The notes under the pieces: generated by a model
What the model saw: only the letters and a program-made list of their open reading frames with translations
What the model was told of the DNA's origin: nothing
The model's database searches: none
Assembly (NCBI GenBank): GCA_938008575.1
Contig: CALLKB010000233.1
Coordinates: 1-24,922, forward strand
Reading direction: 5' to 3'
DNA length: 24,922 nucleotides
Source of the DNA: an uncultured Cytophagaceae bacterium
Lineage (GTDB): Bacteria; Bacteroidota; Bacteroidia; Cytophagales; Spirosomataceae
Shown here: piece by piece, positions 7,427 to 16,034 of the stretch
Layout of the letters: the number at the start of each line of letters is the position of its first letter
How positions within the stretch are numbered: the first letter of the stretch is position 1
Position numbers and translations under genes: made by a program

Positions 7427-7517
7427 ACCTCTCACCTCTCACCACTCTCACCACTCTCACCTCTCACCTCTCACCTCTCACCTCTTACCTCTTACCTCTT
7501 ACCTCTTACCTCACACC
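7427..7517 (-). repeat. right heptamer array (ACCTCTC/ACCTCTT)
   Basis: Eleven or more tandem units read on the plus strand as ACCTCTC x2, ACCACTCTC x2, ACCTCTC x3, ACCTCTT x4, ACCTCAC. Each is the reverse complement of the GAGGTNA unit upstream of the gene. The block order (a run of C-ending units, then a run of T-ending units, with two tandem 9-base variants) suggests growth by duplication of neighbouring units. It touches the stop of the four-helix gene on one side and the stop of the SurA-like gene on the other. Confidence 0.9.
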
Positions 7518-8884
7518 TAATTATCAATCACCCCCCCACTCAACACATTACAACCCTTGTACTCATCATCGATATAGATGAACACATCTTCTTTGGCCTT
7601 CAAAAACCACTCTTCGATTGCATCGTTTTTCTTACGCGTTAACGCAATGTTCGCAATCTTCTGGTAATCATCCTTCAAATTCGCGTAATGTGGCGGGTAT
7701 TTCGCTTTGTAATACAAAATACGAACTGCCGACCGACCATCATCCGTACGGTAAGGAATTGGAGTAGAAATGGTTCCCACTTTCATCGAATCCAATGAGA
7801 AATACAATCCCGGCTCCATCGTGCCGTCGAATGGCATACGCGTGGAACGTGAGGCCATATCCAACATCAATCCACCCGCGTCTTGCGTTAATTTATCTTC
7901 TGAATATTCACGTGCTGCCTTATCAAATGTCAACGAATCGCGTTGAATAACGATACGCAAACTATCCAAGAAATGTGTCGGCTCTGTCAAATCCAATTTT
8001 TGGTAATCCGGACGAATCAAAATGTGACGCGCATGATACTCTTGTCCGCGAACCGCCAATAGTTGAATTAAGTGATATCCAAATTCAGATTCCACAACAT
8101 CCGACATTTGGTTCGGCTTTAATTTCAAAGCAGCGGCTTCAAACGGAGCGACCATTTGACCACGCTTTGAGAATCCTAAATCACCACCACGCTTTCCACT
8201 TCCTAAGTCCTCCGAATACAATTTGGCTAATTCCTCAAAGGATTCTCCTTTTTCAATCCGCCGACGATAATCCATCAAACGAGCAACTAACTCCGACTTC
8301 TGTGTTTTGTTTGGCTTCGCTAAACGAACAATATGCCCCACTTCCACTTCAGAAGGCAAATAAGGCAATGAATCTGTTGGAATACGAGTAAAAAATGCCG
8401 CAACTTCCTTCGGAGTGATTTTCACATCACTCGTGATTTTATCCTGCATTTTACGGCCCGTCAACTGCTCTTTTAATGACAAACGTAAATCTTCTTTCAG
8501 ATTCACAATCGATTTCCCATAAGCCTCTACAATGTTTTTAGCAGAACCGTATTGCGCTTCCATTTGATCCATACGAGAATTCAATTCGCCATCAATACGT
8601 TTTTCATCGACAATGACAGAGTCAATTTCCGCTTTGGCCAACATCAATTTATTCACCACCAAGCCTTCTAAAATCTGGCAACGATTCGGAGTGTTTGCCT
8701 GACCACTCGTTAAATATTGGCTGTATTGCTGTTCTACCTCCGACTTCAGGATAAAATGATTGTCCACTTTGGCAATGATTTTATCAATCAATGTACCTTT
8801 GTCTGTCTCTTGCGCATGTACGCCTGCAGAAACGCAAAGCATCACAAATCCCAACAAATACCCTTTCAATTTCATATATTTCAT
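7517..8884 (-). CDS. SurA-like periplasmic peptidyl-prolyl isomerase/chaperone
   Basis: A 455-residue exported foldase. A signal peptide (1-24, cleavage after VHA before Gln25) precedes a SurA N-terminal domain beginning IIAKVDNHFILKSEVEQQY (36-54) and running to about 165. Two parvulin domains follow: about 180-277 (GHIVRLAK, YSEDLGSGKRGGDLGF, FGYHLIQLL) and about 283-390 (ARHILIRP, YSEDKLTQDAGG). Family members chaperone unfolded outer-membrane beta-barrel proteins in the periplasm. It starts four bases after the stop of the larger PpiC-type gene and is surely co-transcribed with it. ATG at 8884 is used; a second ATG three codons later is equally compatible with the signal peptide. Confidence 0.93.
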   Translation of the reverse strand: MKYMKLKGYLLGFVMLCVSAGVHAQETDKGTLIDKIIAKVDNHFILKSEVEQQYSQYLTSGQANTPNRCQILEGLVVNKLMLAKAEIDSVIVDEKRIDGELNSRMDQMEAQYGSAKNIVEAYGKSIVNLKEDLRLSLKEQLTGRKMQDKITSDVKITPKEVAAFFTRIPTDSLPYLPSEVEVGHIVRLAKPNKTQKSELVARLMDYRRRIEKGESFEELAKLYSEDLGSGKRGGDLGFSKRGQMVAPFEAAALKLKPNQMSDVVESEFGYHLIQLLAVRGQEYHARHILIRPDYQKLDLTEPTHFLDSLRIVIQRDSLTFDKAAREYSEDKLTQDAGGLMLDMASRSTRMPFDGTMEPGLYFSLDSMKVGTISTPIPYRTDDGRSAVRILYYKAKYPPHYANLKDDYQKIANIALTRKKNDAIEEWFLKAKEDVFIYIDDEYKGCNVLSGGVIDN

Positions 8885-8888
8885 GTTT

Positions 8889-11150
8889 CTATTGCATAAT
8901 GCGATTCAACTCCTCCGTTTGTAATACCACGGGAAAACGTTGCTTCAAATTCGTTAACCAATCCTTCTCTAATTGCGCCTGTAGTTCGCGAATAATCGAA
9001 CTACGTGATTCATCAAAACGCTTCAAACGCTCAGGCTCCAATGCGCTAATTTCGATGTAAATATGTCGGCCATCCAATTCTTTCGTCTGCTTCCCTACTT
9101 CCCAAGAAACTCCATCCAAAATCGTATTTTGACCTTTGATAAATAAACCTTCCTCAGCCACCAAACTCTGCGGTTTAATCGCATTAAATCGCTTTACCAC
9201 ATCTTCCATCGATTGCGAGTAAAACTTAATGGCAACACGTGCGTTTTTAGCCTTATCTGTTTTAGACACGGGTTTTAAGGTTCCCTCCACTTTCTCGATA
9301 ATGCGCGTTGGGCTAATTCCTTTTTTAACTAAATATTTTACCAAATAATTAACGCGAGCCTCAGACAAACTATCCGCTTCCGAAGCATCATGATAACCGG
9401 CTAATTCAATCACATAATCCCGATTTTTAGCCATCAGAATGAATAATTCTTGTGCAATTTTCGTCGCACTCTCTAGCATATCTGAATGCCCTAATGCAAA
9501 ACCAATATCCGGTAAGCGTTTATTCATCGGATATGGCGACTTCACAACCAATTCCAATGCGTCAGCTAATGTCTTTGGCGTATCCGCATCAATGATTTTA
9601 GCCTTCGCGCGTGCTGGCATGGTAAATTGTGCCGCATGCGATTGGAAGTAGGCTTGTTGGCGCAAACTATCCAATGACTTCTCAAATATCTCCTGATCAA
9701 TAATTTTACTGTACAAATTACCCTCAAAAAACTCCTGCATCTGCTCTTTAAAAGCTGGATACTTCGTTTCTAAATTCTTCTCCTCCTCTTCCAGCGTATG
9801 AATATCAACAAATTCCTCTAGCCACGTCCGCTCTGAAATACTAGGTAAATAACCCAAAGCTTTTAATTTCTTCTTTTGTTGGGCCACAATAAACTGATAA
9901 AAATCCTGAATCGTCCAGGTCTTATCCGAAACCTGCAACAAGGGCATTTTCAAATAATATTCATCCCCAATACGATCTTGTGCAAAGCGCTCAACTGCGA
10001 TTTTTTCAGCAGCTTCTAACACAACAACCTTATTTTCTGCTTTGACACGCTTCATAAAGGAAGCACGAATCAAAGCACTTCGCTCGGGATCCGTGACTAC
10101 TTTTTGGCGTAAATACTCCGCCATTTCATCGTAGCTCAACAAAGGTTTTTTGTCTAATAACTTGAATATCTGCCAACCTAAATTCGTCCGAATCGGCTCA
10201 GTATAATCCCCTAAACGTTGGATTGTGAATAATTTACTTTGCAATTCTTCCGACAAATCTGACGAATAATACCAGCGGCGTAATTCCCCCCCTCGACCTT
10301 TTGAATAAGGATCTTCGGAATAATTCTTACAAATCAACTCAAAAGACTCATCGCCTTTCTCCAGGTATTTTTGCACTTGTTCGATGCGATTCTTCGCATC
10401 TACCTGCAAGTTTGTTGCAGCATTTACGGGAACAGAAACCAAAATATGTGCCAAACGAATCTTTCCCTGATTCGGGCGGACATCTAAAATCTTAATCAAA
10501 TGATAACCCGCTGTTGTACGCACAATACCCGAAACACCACCTTTTTCAAGCGCATAAACAGCATTCTCAAAAGCATATTGTGTTTGTAAACTTGTCACAA
10601 AACCAATGTTTCCGCCTTTGGCTGCCGATAAATCATCTTCAGAAAACTTCTTCGCTAAATCTTCAAATACCTCGCCAGCCAATATGCGTTTGCGGATATT
10701 ATCAATTTTCTGATAGGCAATTAAAGTATCTGCTGTCGTTGGATTAGCAGGTAATTTGACCAAAATATGAGCTACGTGTTTTTCGAATTTTAATCGTTGG
10801 TATGCTTCCTTCACCAGCGCCTCCGACTTATCTCCATCGATCAAATAAGGACTTGCCAATTCCTTGCGAAAGCTTTGGTATTCATCCTGAAAAGCGGCAG
10901 ATTGAGGAATTTTAGCATCTTCCGCAGCTAAAATCTTCAATTGGTAATCAATATAATCCGATAAAAACTTCTGCTTATTATCCGCCTTGATGCTATCACT
11001 TTCCAATAATCTGCGATAATCTTTCTCGAATACGGCCGCTGAAATCTTTTTGCTTCCCAATTGAATAGGCGCATCCTGCTGAGCCCGCAAAGAAAGCGGC
11101 AACAGACAACATAATCCAAGTAAGTATTTAACGGGAAACTTAAAATTCAT
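8889..11150 (-). CDS. PpiC-type foldase with two parvulin domains and an OmpA-like segment
   Basis: A 753-residue exported protein. The signal peptide ends near LRA (21-23). Two parvulin-type PPIase domains follow an N-terminal helical region: about 120-225 (VAHILVKLP, GYHLIKIL) and about 231-335 (LAHILVSVP, GWQIFKLL). After a long helical stretch, residues about 560-645 resemble the C-terminal peptidoglycan-binding domain of OmpA: VIELAGYHDASEADSLSEAR, VKYLVKKGISPTRI, and NARVAIKF in place of NRRVEI. The candidate contact residues Asp588 and Arg599 are present. A final beta/helical part closes the protein. The parvulin parts imply folding of envelope proteins; the OmpA-like part could tether it to peptidoglycan, which is inference. 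It precedes the SurA-like gene by four bases. Confidence 0.88.
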   Translation of the reverse strand: MNFKFPVKYLLGLCCLLPLSLRAQQDAPIQLGSKKISAAVFEKDYRRLLESDSIKADNKQKFLSDYIDYQLKILAAEDAKIPQSAAFQDEYQSFRKELASPYLIDGDKSEALVKEAYQRLKFEKHVAHILVKLPANPTTADTLIAYQKIDNIRKRILAGEVFEDLAKKFSEDDLSAAKGGNIGFVTSLQTQYAFENAVYALEKGGVSGIVRTTAGYHLIKILDVRPNQGKIRLAHILVSVPVNAATNLQVDAKNRIEQVQKYLEKGDESFELICKNYSEDPYSKGRGGELRRWYYSSDLSEELQSKLFTIQRLGDYTEPIRTNLGWQIFKLLDKKPLLSYDEMAEYLRQKVVTDPERSALIRASFMKRVKAENKVVVLEAAEKIAVERFAQDRIGDEYYLKMPLLQVSDKTWTIQDFYQFIVAQQKKKLKALGYLPSISERTWLEEFVDIHTLEEEEKNLETKYPAFKEQMQEFFEGNLYSKIIDQEIFEKSLDSLRQQAYFQSHAAQFTMPARAKAKIIDADTPKTLADALELVVKSPYPMNKRLPDIGFALGHSDMLESATKIAQELFILMAKNRDYVIELAGYHDASEADSLSEARVNYLVKYLVKKGISPTRIIEKVEGTLKPVSKTDKAKNARVAIKFYSQSMEDVVKRFNAIKPQSLVAEEGLFIKGQNTILDGVSWEVGKQTKELDGRHIYIEISALEPERLKRFDESRSSIIRELQAQLEKDWLTNLKQRFPVVLQTEELNRIMQ

Positions 11151-11177
11151 TTTCTAAACTAATTACACACAAGTCGA

Positions 11178-11185
11178 CAAAATTA
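11178..11185 (-). promoter_or_regulatory. candidate -7 box upstream of the PpiC-type gene
   Basis: TAATTTTG on the minus strand exactly matches the Bacteroidota TAnnTTTG box, 27 bases before the start at 11150. I found no good TTTG at the expected upstream distance, so it is only a half-supported promoter. If real, the two foldase genes are transcribed separately from the nadE-coaX group. Confidence 0.3.
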
Positions 11186-11217
11186 CACAAAAACCTGCAA
11201 TTTACCGGCCTTATTCT

Positions 11218-11913
11218 TTATTCATTTACGTGGATTCGATAAGAATAACCATACTGATAGGCACCTAAACCGGCCTTCCCTCCTTTCCAATTTCCGCGCT
11301 TAAATCGCGTAGACTTTCCTTTGGGCAAAGCTGACCAATCCCATTGCAATTCCGATACGCCCAACAAATCCCGACCATCTTGCTTCGACCAATAATGTAA
11401 ACCTAAACTGCCCAATCGCGCTCCCCATAAAAACCAGGAAATAGGATTGCTAACGGCACTCCACTCAACCAACATTAAAGGAACTTGCAACATACCTCCC
11501 CATTGATTGACTTGGTTCAACAAATGTTGATCCTTCGTATAATCATCCAACTCCCAAAGGGAAACCTGTAAACCCAATTGGTCACCGGGATTCAATAGCA
11601 TTCGTAAGGCAGGAATCGTATGCAAGGCGATTTTATCGCCTTGTCGAACACCTCCCAGAAACCGTGAAGCCGTTTCCATGCGCAGAATTTTACCTTCCTT
11701 GATGGCCACAAGGTTATATTCTACCCAAAGCTCATCCTTCAAATTCACATTTTCTTGAATATCGTAGGCCGTGATGGAAGCTAGTTGCAAACTAATTTCG
11801 CGTGGTTTCTCTTGGGTAATGACAACAGGATTTGCCTGAACTGAAGAAGGTACAGTCGTTCGCCGACAAGCCATCATCGAAAGCAAAGCAAGAAAATAAA
11901 TGAATTTACGCAT
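11218..11913 (-). CDS. putative lipoprotein of unknown function
   Basis: A 231-residue protein beginning MRKFIYFLALLSMMAC, a lipoprotein signal with Cys16 as the likely lipidated residue. The mature part is beta-rich: ELWVEYNLVAI, GDQLGLQVSLWELDDYT, and DGRDLLGVSELQWDW, the last recalling the acidic loops of C2-like sandwiches; this resemblance is weak. Its start codon overlaps the 3' end of the agmatine deiminase gene by eight bases, a strong sign of translational coupling. I do not recognise the family. Probably anchored to the outer or inner membrane facing the periplasm. Confidence 0.75.
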   Translation of the reverse strand: MRKFIYFLALLSMMACRRTTVPSSVQANPVVITQEKPREISLQLASITAYDIQENVNLKDELWVEYNLVAIKEGKILRMETASRFLGGVRQGDKIALHTIPALRMLLNPGDQLGLQVSLWELDDYTKDQHLLNQVNQWGGMLQVPLMLVEWSAVSNPISWFLWGARLGSLGLHYWSKQDGRDLLGVSELQWDWSALPKGKSTRFKRGNWKGGKAGLGAYQYGYSYRIHVNE

Positions 11914-12955
11914 GTTTAGCAGCCGGCTCTTGTTGGGTCAAGCAGTGAAAACTCCCCTGCCCCCAAATGATTTTCTTCGCCGAAAGTCCAATAACGGGCC
12001 TATCTGGAAAAAATTGTGCTAAAGTCGCTAAAGCAAATGCATCCTGCGGACAATCAAAAGTTGGCACCAAAACACCCGCATTGCAAATGTAAAAATTCGC
12101 ATAAGAACCTGGCGCGCGAAACTCATCAATCACGACTGCCGCTGGCATAGGAATCTCCACGATATTCAAAGGCTTGCCATTCGGTAAGCGCATCGCCTTC
12201 AATTCTTTTAAATTCTGATCCAATACCGCATGATTTTCATCTTGCTCATTCGGCTCAACCATCGCAATGACCGTGTCCTCATTCACAAAACGAACGGTAT
12301 CATCGATATGTCCATCGGTATCATCACCTACAATCCCATCAGAAACCCAAAGAACTTGTTCGACGCCGTAATAATCACATAAATATTGCTCGATTTGAGC
12401 CTGACTCAAATGTGGATTCCGATTGGGATTCAACAAACAAGACCGACTCGTTAAAACAGTCCCTGCTCCATTGAAATCGACCGAACCACCTTCCATGATT
12501 ATACCAGGACTTACTTTTTTAAGTCCCAAAATTTCCGCTACACGAGTTGGGGATTCATTATCCGAATCAAAGGGCGGATACTTTCCACCCCAAGCATTGT
12601 AGCCCCAATCGACGATTAAGCGCTCATTATTCGATTGATTAAGCAAAATCGCAGGTCCATGATCGCGACACCAGGCATCATTCGTAGGCTGAATATGCAA
12701 ACGAATTTGCGCCGCATCAATTCCATAAACCAAATATTGAGACTCGATAAATTGGGCTAAATCCGCATCATTAACTTGAATATTAACCACTTCTCCTTGC
12801 GAAATAGCTTTGATCAATCCAAAATACTCGGGATACATTTCAGCTAATTTATCCCCTTGCCACGAATGATCATTGTGCGGAAAAGTAATCCAAGTGGATG
12901 AATGCTGTTCCCATTCTGCAGGAAAATAAAAGCCTAATTCTTTTGGTGTTTTCAT
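11906..12955 (-). CDS. aguA: agmatine deiminase (PPAD family)
   Basis: Hydrolyses agmatine to N-carbamoylputrescine and ammonia in the polyamine route from arginine. The 349-residue protein has the guanidino-group-modifying fold signatures: WCRDHGP (95-101, Asp98), MEGGSVDFNG (154-163), TDGHIDD (213-219, His216) and the catalytic Cys338 in GQGSFHCLTQQ. No signal peptide, which favours cytoplasmic agmatine deiminase over secreted peptidyl-arginine deiminases of the same family. It lies one base downstream of coaX and overlaps the lipoprotein gene by eight bases. The usual next enzyme, N-carbamoylputrescine amidase, is not in the window. Substrate assignment is by resemblance, so a related guanidine substrate remains possible. 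Confidence 0.9.
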   Translation of the reverse strand: MKTPKELGFYFPAEWEQHSSTWITFPHNDHSWQGDKLAEMYPEYFGLIKAISQGEVVNIQVNDADLAQFIESQYLVYGIDAAQIRLHIQPTNDAWCRDHGPAILLNQSNNERLIVDWGYNAWGGKYPPFDSDNESPTRVAEILGLKKVSPGIIMEGGSVDFNGAGTVLTSRSCLLNPNRNPHLSQAQIEQYLCDYYGVEQVLWVSDGIVGDDTDGHIDDTVRFVNEDTVIAMVEPNEQDENHAVLDQNLKELKAMRLPNGKPLNIVEIPMPAAVVIDEFRAPGSYANFYICNAGVLVPTFDCPQDAFALATLAQFFPDRPVIGLSAKKIIWGQGSFHCLTQQEPAAKHA

Positions 12956-12956
12956 T

Positions 12957-13715
12957 TTATAATTGTGCGATAATCCGCAATCCTTCTAGCGTAATCAATT
13001 TGTTAACTTCATCAAAATATTGCTCTAAGGGAGTCAAAATGGACGAAAGCCCACCTGTAGCAATGACTTTAACTTCCACTTTTCGTTCTGTCTTCACCCG
13101 CGCAATCATTTCTTTCACCATCCCCACATATCCCCACAAAATACCCGATTGAATGGCAGAAACCGTATCAAAACCTAAAGCTGAATCAGGCATCTCCAAA
13201 GGCACTTCAGGCAATTGAGCAGTTTGTGAGAACAAAGATTTCACAGCCGTTTTTAAACCTGGAGCGATGGAAACTCCCTGCATTTTACCATTTTGGTCAA
13301 CTAAAGTAAAGGTCAATGCAGTCCCAAAATCCACGATCAATACCTCAGAGTCATAATGATGATGTGCATAAACCGAGTTAGCAACCAAATCGGCACCAAT
13401 TTCATCCGGACTCACCACCTCAATCGGCAAGGATTTATACAATTCGGGGCCCATGATTTTCACCGGAAATCCCACCCAATGTTCCAAACCTTTTTGAATT
13501 TGAATCAACACAGGAGGAACCACGGAACTAATCAACACAGATTCAACTTTCACCCCTTCAAATCCCTTTTCCGCCAATTCTTTTTGAATCCAATGCTCCA
13601 ATCGAATAGCCGTCCAAGGCTGATGCGTGGGCGTTCGCAAATGAACTTGCCAGCCTTCCGCTGTGTAAAACCCACAGACGATATCCGTGTTCCCAATGTC
13701 AACGACTAAATGCAT
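12957..13715 (-). CDS. coaX: type III pantothenate kinase
   Basis: Phosphorylates pantothenate in the first step of coenzyme A synthesis, cytoplasmic. The 252-residue protein shows the ASKHA-fold motifs of CoaX: DIGNTDIV at 6-13 (phosphate loop), GADLVANS at 107-114 (catalytic Asp109), VDFGTALTFTLVD at 128-140, GVSIAPGL at 147-154 and ATGGLSSIL at 219-227. The frame is open upstream to 13775, overlapping nadE, but MHLVVDIGNT at 13715 is the natural start for the family and lies five bases after the nadE stop. The Leu after GAD replaces the Arg found in many bacterial CoaX proteins. Middle gene of the nadE-coaX-aguA series, with one base before aguA. Confidence 0.92.
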   Translation of the reverse strand: MHLVVDIGNTDIVCGFYTAEGWQVHLRTPTHQPWTAIRLEHWIQKELAEKGFEGVKVESVLISSVVPPVLIQIQKGLEHWVGFPVKIMGPELYKSLPIEVVSPDEIGADLVANSVYAHHHYDSEVLIVDFGTALTFTLVDQNGKMQGVSIAPGLKTAVKSLFSQTAQLPEVPLEMPDSALGFDTVSAIQSGILWGYVGMVKEMIARVKTERKVEVKVIATGGLSSILTPLEQYFDEVNKLITLEGLRIIAQL

Positions 13716-13720
13716 ATATA

Positions 13721-15637
13721 TTATTGTGGTAAATCTTTTTCTAAACCAGCCGACAAGATCGGAAATCGCAACCACGATTTGGGATCTAAGCTATAGTCAT
13801 CTACATGGAAACCTGGCGCATAACGCTCCCGTTTCCACTGATTGCGTGCCCATAAACGGAAAAACCGATGAATGAATCCATCCAATTGTTCTCGGCTATA
13901 ATGTGCACCATAAACTTGTTTCAAGGACTCCAAACAAGCTACTGGGCTTTGGTGTTCATAAAACGACCAGCGTTCAAGCGAATTTAATATCGGATAAGGC
14001 ATCAAATCTTCCTCATCCACTTGCTTGCTATCCAATGGCCGTAATTCCGCACTCGGCTCTAATTGGTTCACATTTGCCAAACCAGCCACTCGCCATTGAC
14101 CACCCAATCCTTCTTTCTCCATCCATCGCAACCAAGTCCGCAAATACGCTTTATCAATACCGGCAATCGGTGAAATAGAACCCGAGGTATCGCCATCCAT
14201 GGTGGCATAACCCACACTGGCTTCTGAACGATTCGAGGTGGCTAAAAGTAGGGCATTTTTGATATTGGCCAACATCCATACGCCTGGGGCACGAACACGA
14301 GCCTGAACATTTTGCAACGTAATATCGTCTTGTTCCCAAGTTAAAGGACGCTGAATTGTTTGTTCGATTAGTCCCCGATAGCCTTGAACCAAGCCATCAA
14401 TTTCAATTTCATGATGTTCTGTTCCAATGCAGGCTGCCAAAGCCGCGGCAGATTCGCGGGTATCTGCTGACGAGTTGACCGTTCCTTGGTAGATGGTCGT
14501 CATCAACTGAGCAACCAAGTCCTTCTCGTTTGCACACGAATTAATCCAAGGTATATAGGCCAAACACTTTTTAACAGCTTCCCAACCCAATTCTTCCACG
14601 GCTAAATGAACTGCGGTAGCACATAAAGAAGCAATCGCGGAGGAATCTGCTCCTCCCGAAAGGGAAATAACATATCCATACGAATACGATTTTCGCAAAT
14701 AATCCCATAAACCTAAGGCAATGGAACGCGAAAATTCTTCTTCTTTAATATGGCTTGAGGATTCCCAAGCGTCTATTTCAGGATTAATAATTATGCCATT
14801 TTTGCTCTTCAATTCACCTATTGAAACTAGATCATCTGCCTCAGTAGGATATCCTAGTACATCGAGACTACAGGCAATCACCTGAGCATCTTGAAACGAA
14901 AAACGCTTCGTTTGCGCTAAAATATGTCCATTTTGAGCAATGTAGGCATCTCCGTCGAATATCGTCCGACCGGATTCATTGCCGAGTAAATTGGCAAATA
15001 CATATCCCCCTTGAATAATTTCCGCACCTTCGATAGCTAATTGTTGGCGCACCTTCGATTTCCCAAACGAAAAATGCGAGGCAGTCGGATTGCAAATAAA
15101 TGAAACCCCACGTTTCCCTAAAGCATGCGCAGGCCGCTTCTCACCTTCCCAGGCATCTTGACAAATCTCAATTCCGAAGGTAATTTCTCCTAAACCGAGG
15201 CGATAATCTCCGAAGGGAATGTTATCAATCCTGGTTCTTACACCCGCAGGCCAAGGCGTAAACCAGCGTGCTTCATAATGTATGCCTTCGTTTGCTAAAT
15301 GCTGTTTGGGGATATAAGCCTGAATTTTGCCTTGATAGAGAACAGCAACGACATTGTATAATCGGGATTCGTATGTAATGGGTAGACCCACCAACAAAAC
15401 TAAATCCGTGGAATAATCGAGTAGTTTCTGTACAGATTCCTGCGCTTTTTGCTGCGTAAATGGAGAAAAGAATTGGTCCTCACAACCATAACCTGTCAAA
15501 CACATTTCCGGCAAGCACAATAGATTTGCACCAGCGTCTTTCGCGACTTGAATTGCTCCAATAATTCGTTGGAAGTTGCCTTCCCAATCCAGGGGTGTTT
15601 GGTTTAAAACCCCAGCGGCCACATGAATTTTTGGCAT
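13721..15637 (-). CDS. nadE: glutamine-dependent NAD+ synthetase
   Basis: Makes NAD+ from nicotinic acid adenine dinucleotide, ATP and glutamine. The 638-residue protein is the two-domain form. The N-terminal nitrilase-like glutaminase domain has its triad at Glu44 (CLPEMCLTGYG), Lys111 (YIPKQHL) and Cys159 (GIEICQDAW). The C-terminal synthetase domain has the PP-loop LSGGADSS at 326-333. Length matches the long eukaryote/mycobacterial-like enzymes common in Bacteroidota. The glutaminase domain delivers ammonia through an internal channel in characterised members. Its start follows the small Cys-rich lipoprotein gene by one base and it is five bases from coaX, so two cofactor-synthesis genes are coupled here. 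Confidence 0.96.
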   Translation of the reverse strand: MPKIHVAAGVLNQTPLDWEGNFQRIIGAIQVAKDAGANLLCLPEMCLTGYGCEDQFFSPFTQQKAQESVQKLLDYSTDLVLLVGLPITYESRLYNVVAVLYQGKIQAYIPKQHLANEGIHYEARWFTPWPAGVRTRIDNIPFGDYRLGLGEITFGIEICQDAWEGEKRPAHALGKRGVSFICNPTASHFSFGKSKVRQQLAIEGAEIIQGGYVFANLLGNESGRTIFDGDAYIAQNGHILAQTKRFSFQDAQVIACSLDVLGYPTEADDLVSIGELKSKNGIIINPEIDAWESSSHIKEEEFSRSIALGLWDYLRKSYSYGYVISLSGGADSSAIASLCATAVHLAVEELGWEAVKKCLAYIPWINSCANEKDLVAQLMTTIYQGTVNSSADTRESAAALAACIGTEHHEIEIDGLVQGYRGLIEQTIQRPLTWEQDDITLQNVQARVRAPGVWMLANIKNALLLATSNRSEASVGYATMDGDTSGSISPIAGIDKAYLRTWLRWMEKEGLGGQWRVAGLANVNQLEPSAELRPLDSKQVDEEDLMPYPILNSLERWSFYEHQSPVACLESLKQVYGAHYSREQLDGFIHRFFRLWARNQWKRERYAPGFHVDDYSLDPKSWLRFPILSAGLEKDLPQ

Positions 15638-15638
15638 A

Positions 15639-15944
15639 TTATCTAGGCTTTTGTGCTGAAACTTTTGGACTTGGTTTAAAAATCCGATTCCAAAGACGCG
15701 CTGGTTTCGAAGATTTTGTCGCTAATTCGGAATAAGAAACGGAACGAACATGTTTGTATCGAGGAGTCCACATCCATGACAAGGCCTCATGTGGTCGGTA
15801 ATAATTTTCCCCATGCCGATGTTCCACACGCACATGGCATGTTGCACGCGGGCAACGTGCCGACCAGCATCCCGCTAAACAAAGGCAAAAAACACAGCCC
15901 AGGCATAGCAACAAAAAGGTTCTGGAAAAAGATCTATATACCAT
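15639..15944 (-). CDS. small Cys-rich putative lipoprotein
   Basis: A 101-residue protein with a cysteine-loaded hydrophobic N-terminus and a lipobox LAGC ending at Cys26. Seven cysteines lie in the first 36 residues. The mature part contains CPRATCHVRVEHRHGE followed by YYRPHE and WTPRYKHVR, a pattern I have a recollection of from small proteins in other Cytophagales, so I regard it as a genuine conserved gene; no function is known to me. The tail is basic. It ends one base before the nadE start and is the first gene of the cofactor operon. The upstream 90 bases separate it from the divergent queE gene. Confidence 0.7.
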   Translation of the reverse strand: MVYRSFSRTFLLLCLGCVFCLCLAGCWSARCPRATCHVRVEHRHGENYYRPHEALSWMWTPRYKHVRSVSYSELATKSSKPARLWNRIFKPSPKVSAQKPR

Positions 15945-16034
15945 GTAACATCAAAAAGAATTCATCAATTAGAACGAATCCTTATTAGTTAAATTACAAA
16001 TCAACCCGTATTTTTACATACAATTTAGGCCAAT
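15945..16034. promoter_or_regulatory. divergent spacer between the small lipoprotein gene and queE
   Basis: Ninety AT-rich bases that must carry promoters in both directions. TATTTTTA at the queE side is a 7-of-8 match to the TAnnTTTG box, but without a matching upstream element, so no promoter is firmly assigned. Confidence 0.35.

Noticed and set aside
7427..7517. CRISPR-like array
   Set aside because: Units are only 7-9 bases with no spacers, and no cas genes are present.
13716..13775. N-terminal extension of coaX into nadE
   Set aside because: CoaX proteins begin at the MxLxxDIGNT motif, which matches the ATG at 13715.
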